Positions 55,904 to 64,000 of a DNA stretch of 64,000 bases are shown one piece after another. The stretch's first letter is position 1. Each line of letters opens with the position of its first letter. Below the pieces are notes generated by a model. It was given only the letters and a program-made list of their open reading frames with translations, was not told where the DNA came from and did no database searches. Source of the stretch: Malaya genurostris (taxonomy: Eukaryota > Arthropoda > Insecta > Diptera > Culicidae). The position numbers and the translations under genes are program-made. The stretch lies in assembly GCF_030247185.1 (NCBI RefSeq), contig NC_080572.1, positions 8,015,007 to 8,079,006 on the forward strand, in the 5' to 3' direction.

Positions 55904-56444
55904 AATTTATTTATGCTCACAGCATTTTGGATTGGTGGTCATTACACTCGACCTAGTTCACCATGTAACATGTTCGGCGGTACGGTTGGAGCAAAGTAGA
56001 CCAAAATGATGAAAATTATCGGTCGGTTTTTCCTAGATCTGAATAAAAATTTTACTTGCCGACCAATGTTTGACCCCACTGTGCGATGCAGCAGCATTTC
56101 AGTTGGGCCAAATGTTCAAACAGAAATATGGCTTGTTTCTGTGTACCACTATCGTCATTCTGACCGAACCTCTGAAAGTTCCATGAATCCGAAGTGCCAT
56201 AACATATGAGACAGTTTTTTCACGACCAATCTCGGAACTATGATTGTTGATTCTGGAAACAGCGATGTGGTCGGTCAGTAAAAGGAAGGAGCTGTTTGGT
56301 GCTCGGTGGCAATTTTCCACTACTGAATCGATGAAATTATATCGAAAAGCAATTTATCATGTGTCAATTGTTTTATCATTTTCTTTTGTTCGAAATTCCG
56401 AGTGAAAAAGGAATTAAATGAATGTTCTAATTACACACACGCGT
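55904..56444. other. Probable 3' UTR then intergenic
   Basis: The first part, up to about 56060, would be the 3' UTR of the orphan exon. The remainder is featureless. Confidence 0.35.
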
Positions 56445-56495
56445 TATACCCTCGGCATCTTAAAACTTAAGCAGTGTGCCTTTAAACTTATATTA
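56445..56495 (+). repeat. Retroelement 3' tail copy (pair with 4470-4510)
   Basis: CCTCGGCATCTTAAAACTTA then AGCAGTGTGCCT matches the tail near 4462-4495 with few differences. No coding part is attached. Confidence 0.5.
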
Positions 56496-56499
56496 TAAA

Positions 56500-56572
56500 A
56501 GGATCAGGGTCATTTCACCGAAAGGGTTACTTCGCCGAATGTCATTTCGGCGAAATGACCCGCTCCCATTAT
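56500..56572. repeat. CGAAATGACC hairpin repeat
   Basis: GGGTCATTTCACCGAAAGGG and ATTTCGGCGAAATGACCC form an imperfect inverted repeat. Related phrases occur at 26963-27055 and 41528-41615, so this is a small dispersed family. Confidence 0.55.
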
Positions 56573-57029
56573 TAAATAAGAAAAACACACACACGTGTGA
56601 GTTGATTTTTATTTGAATTCTGAAACAAACATGATTCAGTAGCATTTTAGTTCAAATGATTTCCGATAACGAAGAACAGAAAGTTACGATTTTGACAAAT
56701 TTGCGTCAAGGAGATAGCTGGTTAATGTCAAATTTCATAATTATTTTCACCGATATTCAGCAGCAGATCCTTCACACCTAAAGAAAATTCAATCAACATT
56801 GTTTAACTGCGACGTATTTTTTTCTCTTCGTTCAATTTTCGGTAAAAGCGATGCAATCGACAAACCTTTGCTTTTACCCGCAATTTCTTTTTTTTTTGCA
56901 GATGCCTGAATCGATTTAGAAAATCATTGATTTGTTTGAAATTTACTATTGGCTTTTTTGATCAGTTGAAATGGTGCATAACGTACACTTGTAATATAAT
57001 AATATGGATATAACAGATATAAGGTTTGT
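56573..57029. other. No gene seen
   Basis: AT-rich sequence, including a T run at 56888-56900. Confidence 0.3.
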
Positions 57030-57866
57030 TCGTGACAAAATCTGGACACATCTAAATACGTATAGCTCGGGACATACTTCATCAAAGCGTGAAATATTGC
57101 GCAGACTGATGAACGTATGTCTGTTCATTGTGTAAAATTAGTTTTTGGTGATATTATAAGGTTTCAGATAGAAGACCAGATCTTTCGGTACGTGCTGTGG
57201 CTAGGAAAATAACAATGCCTCCAACTTTCCTACACACGTCCAAACACCGGCAACGTATGAAGTCGTTGAAGGTGAAAACTGCACCAAACCGTTATGATAA
57301 ACAGAATGTGACGACTAAAACCCGGGCTCGCAAGTTGTCGCGAATATTTGCGAAGTTTTCCTGTGTGATAACGGAAACTTATGTGATTGAAGACTATAAG
57401 CAGCTTCCCGGAATGTCTTTTACTACTACCATGTAACAGAACGGCATAGGAGAGCATTTTAGGACGAAGAAAAACGCCAAGTTTCCCAAAAAAAAATTTC
57501 TAGTTTGGCAAACAATATGCAGCTGTGATCGAGCAAGGCATCACTACCGGAAAGTTTAACAAGGAAATATACCGTGAAGAATGCCTAGAGAAGCGATTGT
57601 TACTATTTCTTCGCAGCCATGACGCTTACTAGCTTTTCTGGCCTGGCTTGGCAACTCGTCACTACGTCAAAGATGTTTTGGAATGGTATAAAACAAATGG
57701 AATCCATGTTGTACCGAAAGAGTCGGATCCAGCTAACTGTCCGAAGTTGCGACCTATCGACCGATATTGGGCACTCGAGAACTCTCTCAATACAAACAAC
57801 AAGCTACAACCAGTGCTGGAAACAGCTGACTTTATTTTGAATTCGTGTGCAGGGAACTTTCACGTT
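57030..57866 (+). pseudogene. ITmD37D/E-type (Tc1/mariner) transposase, degraded copy
   Basis: + strand pieces in order: DLSVRAVARKITMPPTFLHT and APNRYDKQNVTTKTRARKL (57180-57345), then ETYVIEDYKQLPG (57370-57412), and FWPGLATRHYVKDVLEWYKT with VPKESDPANCPKLRPIDRYW (about 57635-57770). The first Asp region is altered (VITETYV where MDDETYV is expected) and the second Asp is Gly (FWPGLA), so it is inactive. The third acidic residue is Asp, 37 residues after the second position, as in the DD37D relatives of ITmD37E. Frameshifts separate the pieces. It abuts the foldback element at 57867. Confidence 0.75.
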
Positions 57867-58984
57867 ACATGAATTTCGCGCGAACCATACAGATTAAAGT
57901 CGCGAGCGCTTCATGAATGTAGTGGCGACAGTCTTACTCGTATTGGGCGATGAATGTAACGAAAGAATGATGGTCATCAATAGAATCGGCTGCATTTTGT
58001 TTTTGGTGCGAATTTCATTGCTGGTAATAAAATTTTACGAAGAAATTCATAATGGCGTCATTAGCGACGGTTTTCATCACGATACCGTTCTATAAAATGG
58101 TTGAAATTCAAATTGCTGCTGTGGAGGCGATCAAATATCGTAGTTTTGAGCTTTGTCAAGATGCGTAGGGTTGTCAAAGAACGCAAAAAGGGAATTTTTG
58201 AAAAACTTTCAAATATCAATTGAATAAAAAAAATTAAACGTTTGGTGAGTGGATGTCAGAAAACGATGTTTGAAGCCGTTTCAAAATCCAAGATGGCGTC
58301 TTCCGGCATAATGCCACGTATTGAAGCGACTTCAAACATCGATTTTCGATTTATACTCATCAAACCCGTTCGAAAAATACCCAAATTGTGATGGTTTGTA
58401 ACGAATAATCGATGAACAGGAAGTCGCCATCTTGAATATTGAAGCGACTTCAAACATCATTTCCTGACATCTACTCATCAAACCCGTTCGAAAAATATCA
58501 AAATTGTGATGGTTTGTAACGAATATCGATGAACCGGAAGTTGCCATCTTAAATATTGAAGCGATTTCAAACATAGTTTTCCGACATCTACTCATCGAAC
58601 TCGTTCGAAAAATATGCAAATTGAGATGGTTTGTAACGAATATCGATGAACCGGAAACCTCTGAAATATGCTTTTTCAATCAATTACTGTTTAACATTTT
58701 TTTCAAAAATTAAAAATATGCGCTGGTTGACAACCATATGCATCTAGTAAATGTTGTGATTTTCGATCAATATTCACTACCGTTACCATTCAATTCGTTT
58801 GTTACTTAGTTTCTATTAGTTAATTACCAGAAATGAAATTCGCTTCGAAAATAAAATGGAACCGATTCTATTAAAGACTATCATACTTGTGTTACATTCA
58901 TCGCCTAATACGAGTAAGACTGTCGCCACTACATTCATGAAGCGCTCGCGACTTTCATCTGTATGGTTCACACGACATTCATGT
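57867..58984. mobile_element. Foldback element with about 163-bp inverted arms
   Basis: The arms 57867-58030 and 58822-58984 are reverse complements with about 85-90% identity by eye, the best block being GCGAGCGCTTCATGAATGTA followed by GTGGCGACAGTCTTACTCGT. Termini are ACATGAA / TTCATGT. Between the arms lies a tandem array. It encodes no protein. No target duplication was identified. Confidence 0.8.
58255..58660 (+). repeat. Minisatellite, about 117-bp unit, about 3.4 copies
   Basis: The phrase TTGAAGCGACTTCAAACATC recurs at 58321, 58439 and 58556. Each copy continues with TACTCATCAAACCCGTTCGA, AATTGTGATGGTTTGTAACG and GATGAACCGGAAGT.GCCATC. The units are 117-118 bp and 85-95% alike by eye. 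The array lies inside the foldback element; the long - strand frame at 58332-58679 is a translation of it and not a gene. Confidence 0.85.
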
Positions 58985-60363
58985 GTGACTGCCCGCAGAG
59001 CTGCTAAATGTCACTATTAACGAGTAAATTTGCACGACGAAGATTGGAAAGTTTATGTCACTGGACTGCTGCCAACCAGGCTCTACCAATCATCATATAT
59101 TGAGTGTCTGAGAGCCTATCTGTCATAACTTAAATTCTCTTGATATTTTACTCACCAGGACGCTCATTGATTGCCGATGCGATTGATATTATCTTCATTT
59201 CTCCTGTCACTGCTTGATTACGATGTGACTAAATATTAATCAAGCAGCATAAACATTGAATTAAATTCATGTACACCAATAAACTCCGAAATCCGATGAC
59301 TTTTTACAAAGAACAATGAACTTTATCAATTTATGTTTATGTTAGTACTCTCATGGAATTTTTTTTTTTACTTCAACAGGTAATAGGAGAATGAGAGAGA
59401 GAACAAAATTCGTTACCTGTCTTTGACTGAGTATATTTCTACTTGGTCATTGAACTATCGAATATCTCATTTGACAGACACTTTGACCGTACCGATCACA
59501 GTTGACGATGATTTTAGTCAGTCTGTCAATGTCATTTGACATGACTGGCAATTTGCAGCTCTGACTGCCCGGATAGCAGACAACTAGAAAGTTTCCAGCA
59601 CACGACATTCAACGCAAACATCTACAGTTTTGGGTACCAACTTAGGAATTTCACTTGAAACTGTCAAGTGAAGGGACTGTTTCCAGCACTTGCTACAACT
59701 ATAACTTTTATAACTAGCTCAATCAAGGAAATATTATCTAAACGACAAGAGAAAGGCGTTATCACGTCACTAGGTTGATTAACAAACGGTTTATTTGCAT
59801 TCACATCAATGCACCCGCATTTTTTTTAAATTTTAGTACGACGTTGTTTTTCGCAATGAAGCATGTTTTGCTCAGATTGTCGAACAAACATAGAAATGCA
59901 ACAATACTGATACAAAGTTTCACTTAGGCGGATTATTCTTTGAGGTTTCCAAGTGTTTTTTTTGTAGCTTTATGTGATGCTTCAGGTATGTAAACGTCGC
60001 TTTAAGGGGAGCTATTACCTTGAAGGTCATTGTTTGAAGACTTTTTACGGTTGTATGAATTTTCGCACAGTCATTAGGCCACGTTTATTCATAATATACA
60101 ATTTTTTTTGAGAGTCGAATACAAAAAAAGGGAATGGGAGGTATCTATAATTGACAATGTATATTATTCGACCATCTTAAGTTCCTGCACGAAAACCAGG
60201 GGTAACGCGCAATAAAAAAACGAGGGAGCGTTGATTGCTGATTTTAATCTGAATAATGCTATATGACCAGTAAATAAATTATTAATTAAATCGAAAAATC
60301 GCTCAACAAAAAACTCAATAAAAGATTTAGATGTCAACTATCTGTTGAAGCAGTCTTGAAATA
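58985..60363. other. No gene seen
   Basis: Nothing coding recognised. 59450-59560 is rich in TTGACAG / CTGTCAA phrases in both orientations. Confidence 0.3.
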
Positions 60364-60822
60364 TTGCATTTACAACATGTTGAGCAGAAACTAATCAGTA
60401 CTTGTAAAACAAAACATATCAGCAAAGAATGCCCTTTTGTGTTTGTCCAGCAACGGATCTTTTCCGGAACACTGTTCCGATATGCACAAATGCAAACTTA
60501 CAGACCGTTAATCAACGGAACAAAACATCCAAAGGTCGGACTCATTGGCACACCAGAACCTTTGGCTTTGCGTAGCTTGTGTTCGCTCAATATTGTACCG
60601 CACTTCCTCGGAGTGGTACATGTTTCCGCCTGGAACCAAATGACCGAACGACAACTGGTGCGACATCTTGTTCCCATCATAAATGCAAATTACTGCCCCC
60701 CAGTGAGTCGACCCGGTCACCCCTGGTCAGCAGTGCCGGGAGTGCAGGTTACGCAAGTTGCTACCTCCAGCAGCAAACTAACTGACCTGAAGGAGATGTG
60801 CTACGCGTGTTTCCGGATATAA
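60364..60822 (+). other. GC-richer segment open in several frames, unidentified
   Basis: The + frame encodes 152 aa, including PLINGTKHPKVGLIGTPEPL and HFLGVVHVSAWNQ. + 60579-60785 and - frames 60498-60680 and 60508-60720 are also open. No family is recognised on either strand. It may be a decayed coding sequence or transposon. Confidence 0.25.
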
Positions 60823-61829
60823 CCGATGTTGGTGTACTTTTCCATGCATAACACGAACGGGGCTACAATTGCTGCAATGTGTACTGCATACATGTTTTAC
60901 TTTTGCTAGCTGATAGAATATAGTAGAATTAACTTTTTACCGATAGTTTCCTTCAGTTTCGAAAAGCTATGCCATTCGTCTACCGATCAATAGAATAAAG
61001 ATTGCCAGTTGCTTGCTTTGCAGAAGTTATTTAAATTTCCTCTTCTAGAACAACAATTTGTATTTGGAGTTACCAGAATTTGAACGACTGTTCTTGAATC
61101 ACCTTGCGCTATGTCAATTTTAAATGCTCTACAGCAGTGGTTCCCACAATGTTTTCATCGATTGCCCATTTTAGATATGTAATTATTTCTACTATCAACC
61201 AAGTAGAAACGTGTCAAATTCTTTATCATTCAACCTATTTGTCGTAATGTGGCGTAATTCCTCAAAGTAAAATAGAGATAAATTGAGAAAAAACAGATTT
61301 CCTCTCAATACTTCAAGATTAAGATGTTGAATTTCATCAAGCAACCCTCTATTGTTATAGCATTGCTTTAGAAAAGTAAACAGTGATAGAGATGCAAAAA
61401 AAATCTTCCATTTATTTACTAAGCAGCTAAGTAGAATGTGAATTAGATAGTGTGGGAGAAAGACTTGATAATTTTCAATAACAAAGCGACTATTTTATCA
61501 CGTGTTATTTTCCTTAATTTTCATTACTGCTGTCATTTTATCTTGTATTACTTTTTTTGTGTATTGTTCAAAGGATATTCCTTGCGCGTGTTTTCATTCC
61601 AAGTGGGACTTAGGCACATCTGGCCAAAAATGTTTATTTTCCCTGGATGCATAAGAAGTTTTTATACACTGGATACTCAATTTACGCGCAAAGTTGGGAG
61701 TGCGTGAATCGAATTTAGCGTAAATTGAATAAAATATCGCGTTATTTCAAATTTTTCGCGTGAAAAAAAAACAATTTTCGATTTCATTCGATTTTAGTGT
61801 GAATAAAGTAAAAAATCTACCTACGTCCA
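60823..61829. other. No gene seen
   Basis: AT-rich. The frame at 61450-61707 has no recognised domain. Confidence 0.3.
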
Positions 61830-61869
61830 CACTGTGCCACAGCAAGAACTACGACGGCTAAAGTCTATT

Positions 61870-62110
61870 CTTTGTTCATTTTGTTCATATTGTTAGAGCT
61901 ACACATTGCTTTTTGGCTATCTATAGCTGTTTCAGGCATGTTCAGCGACTTCAGTAACTTCAGTGAAAACATGTTTTAAGATCTGCACAAGCAGTCCGCA
62001 GCTTATGTACAATTTGTCAATGCTGCTCATAGTCATCGAGCTACATATTGCTTACTTGTCTATTATTATCCGTTTCAGAAACGATCCCGGTCGTTCAAGA
62101 ACTTCAGTGA
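61870..62110 (+). repeat. Diverged tandem duplication (about 150 bp)
   Basis: GAGCTACACATTGCTTTTTG with following GTTTCAG...TTCAGTGAA is repeated as GAGCTACATATTGCTTACTT with GTTTCAG...TTCAGTGAA about 145 bp later. Confidence 0.5.
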
Positions 62111-62164
62111 ATTATAAGTATTGAGCGTGAAGATTGAGTTCGTTAATGTACTTTGTTTTTCTGG

Positions 62165-62470
62165 TAGATCGTGAGGCTTGAACTCCAGGTAATTTTTGGA
62201 AGGCGTAGACCATTTACAATAAACCTATCACGAGTATGGGCTGAGGACAATAAGTTCATTAATGCAGTTGATCTTAAGGCCTAAACTCCAACTAGTTTTT
62301 GGATGAACAAGCACTCCATCATAATGATCACATTAATTGCATGTGATACCACGAGTATGGACCACAAGAAAGAAATGTCTTCGGTTACGTTGTTAGACCT
62401 TGAAGCACACATTCCAAGGAGGTTTTGGATGGACAAGTACTTCCACAGACATTATCACAGTATGTCAATT
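62165..62470 (+). repeat. Diverged tandem array, three units
   Basis: CTTGAACTCCAGGTAATTTT, CCTAAACTCCAACTAGTTTT and CCTTGAAGCACACATTCC are each followed by TTGGA(T/A)G and an AAG/GAC motif. CACGAGTATGG.C occurs twice. Units are about 100-125 bp. Confidence 0.5.
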
Positions 62471-62579
62471 TACTGATTATAGCACTACGAACAAAAGTCA
62501 TGCAAATGTCACCAGTCACGTTTATACCGATTTTTTCCCGGAGAATTCTTGAATGCCCACGATCCTAACTAGATTCGAC

Positions 62580-62870
62580 ATTTTTGTGTTTGATTATAGA
62601 GGTTTTAACCTTAAGGCAAACCTCGCCTCTTCGGGTCGGAATAATTTTCTGATCCTATGTGCGGGATTGGGAATCAAATCCAGGCGGACTTTATATTATT
62701 TATTTGATTATAGAGGCTTTAACCTTAAGGTCACTCGCCTCTTCGGGTCAGAAAACCTTTCTGATCCTATGTGCGGGGTTGGAAATCGAACCAAAGCGTT
62801 CTGCGTGAAAGGCATCGACTTACCCATAACGCTGTACTCGTCCGTTCTAACGAGATAACTAGATTCTATG
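62580..62870 (-). mobile_element. tRNA-derived SINE-like repeat, two tandem partial copies
   Basis: TGATTATAGAGG followed by TTTAACCTTAAGG, CTCGCCTCTTCGGGTC and CTGATCCTATGTGCGGG occurs at about 62591-62670 and 62704-62780. On - the second copy starts with a tRNA-like head containing GGTTCGATTTCC, a good B box for RNA polymerase III, and an A-box-like TGGGTAAGTCGATGC. This is a SINE-like or tRNA-pseudogene family. Confidence 0.6.
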
Positions 62871-63084
62871 AAACCAAACCATTCCATAATGTACATTTCA
62901 GACTACTCAATTCACTGAAGCATGTTGGACGGTTTTGTATAAATAAAAATTAGCTTCAAGCATTTTTTACGCGATTATCACGTAAATTAAATCGAAAATC
63001 ATATTATTTCAAATAAACGCGTAATAAATGACTTCAATTAAATTCGCGCAAATTGAGGTTTTTGTGTATGTATTTTGAATTATA

Positions 63085-63295
63085 CCCTGGTTGGTGGATC
63101 AATGCATAGGGCGCTGGTCTTACAAACCAGTTGTCGTATGTTCGAGTCCCGAACTGGAAGGATTCTTACTGTCAATAGGCTCGTAGTACTAGTCATGCAA
63201 TGGTTCTGTACGCTAAGAATCGACTGCGAAGTCTGTTGAAACAGAAAGGCCAAATTTTAATGGAGGAATGTAATGCCAGGACTTTGCTTTGTGTA
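63085..63295 (+). mobile_element. tRNA-related SINE, most complete copy in the window
   Basis: The head TGGTTGGTGGATCAATGCAT, GGGCGCTGGTCTTACAAACC and GTTCGAGTCCC (B box, 63140-63150) resembles a tRNA with A and B boxes and a TAC-like anticodon loop. The body runs through CTGGAAGGATTC and AATCGACTGCGAAGTCTG to TTTGCTTTG. Fragments of the same family lie at 19300, 24125, 31360, 40660 and 54283. Confidence 0.75.
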
Positions 63296-64000
63296 TGAAA
63301 GAAAATCCAGAAATGTGTAGCATGTCATCATACTTCGCATACTATGTAATAATATAAAAAAAATTTGCACACTCCTCCAACGCGACAAACCATTTATTGT
63401 TCACGAATGGAGAAACCTTAAACTTGAAATTATATACGCTAAAAAACCAATCCAATGCATTTTCAAGGACTGAATAACTGATGGAAAATCCAATTAGAGT
63501 ATAAACGTCTCTTTAAATTGCTTTTAATCAATTTTATTTAAAATTTAATCTTCAAATCCACAATAGAATGGTTATTTCACTAGTAAAAATTAAATACTGA
63601 ATATTTTACAGCTGAAATATTTTTCAGACATTTTGCCAGTTTTAAGATCACAAGGAAAAAATGATTCAAATAGAATTGTTCAGATAAAAAGAAATCAATT
63701 TACTCATAGAGACTTTTCTCCTAAATGTAACTGTTCTGGATATATTAAGACAAGTTTACTCATACAATAACAGTAATTTCTAAATGAAAATCTGAGTTCT
63801 TTGCATTTCATGTCCAAAAATCCCGAAATAGGCTACTCCTAAGCAGAAGGTCACTGAGTAAATGACTAAATTTATTGCTTTTTATGAGATGAATCATGCT
63901 CCATTATTCAAATGACCATTTTTCATCATGAACTTATAGTTGGAAAAATATCGAAAAAATAATTTCAATTGTAGCCTAATTAACGCTAATCAAATTACAA
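63296..64000. other. No gene seen
   Basis: AT-rich to the end of the window; nothing recognised. Confidence 0.3.

Noticed and set aside
58332..58679. 115-aa - strand frame with internal repeats (IFVTNHHNFDIFRTGL)
   Set aside because: It is the translation of a 117-bp minisatellite whose unit length is a multiple of three; no start context or homologue.
62553..62858. 101-aa + strand frame with an internal repeat
   Set aside because: It is translated from two tandem partial copies of a tRNA-derived repeat.
63085..63160. Possible genuine tRNA gene (A and B boxes, anticodon-like loop)
   Set aside because: The cloverleaf cannot be closed with a proper acceptor stem, and the same sequence continues into a body shared with five other copies, so it is a SINE head.

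Overview
This window is eukaryotic nuclear DNA from an insect, most likely a culicine (Aedes-like) mosquito. Genes are split by short GT-AG introns of about 55-70 bp and by very long introns. Much of the rest is transposon debris of kinds known from mosquitoes: Juan-type Jockey LINE copies, ITmD37E/D37D-like Tc1-mariner relatives, tRNA-derived SINEs, and MITEs with hAT-like or Harbinger-like target duplications. The species call is an inference from gene structure and repeat families.

Conventional genes. (1) A complete four-exon FAIM (Fas apoptotic inhibitory molecule) gene on + at 38-837. (2) The 3' three quarters of an atypical protein kinase C gene (aPKC) on -, spread over 14028-43144. It runs from the pseudosubstrate exon through the C1 zinc finger, hinge, kinase domain and C-tail; the PB1 exon(s) were not found and probably lie beyond the window. 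(3) A three-exon secreted acid-lipase-like alpha/beta hydrolase on - at 49107-50438, possibly inside a 5' intron of aPKC. (4) A terminal exon of an unidentified + strand gene at 55717-55903. Weaker candidates are a nested + strand ORF encoding a possible secreted protein (37182-37604) and a small membrane-protein ORF downstream of a good TATA/Inr core promoter (8566-9131).

The most interesting host feature is the aPKC C-tail. Two homologous, phase-compatible exons (25979-26100 and 14253-14368) encode alternative versions of the segment carrying the turn motif. Either one splices in frame to the common last exon at 14028-14115 that carries the hydrophobic motif. A third candidate, at 6754-6873, starts with the same phase and same first residue but ends in a stop and would give a tail lacking both regulatory motifs.

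Layout: 0-1 kb FAIM; 1-6.7 kb foldback element, Harbinger-like MITEs, LINE remnant and AT-rich DNA; 6.7-14 kb possible alternative aPKC 3' exon, small-ORF promoter, MITE, Juan fragment and a degraded DNA transposon; 14-43 kb aPKC with introns full of repeats (Juan copies at 21.7 and 32.5 kb, ITmD37E at 27.7-28.8 kb, mariner at 32 kb, hAT-like MITEs at 19.8 and 29.3 kb, a purine-rich tract at 38.4-41.3 kb); 43-54 kb the lipase flanked by inverted copies of one dispersed repeat, one carrying a solo-LTR-like insertion; 54-64 kb orphan exon, Tc1-like pseudogene, foldback element with internal minisatellite, and SINEs.
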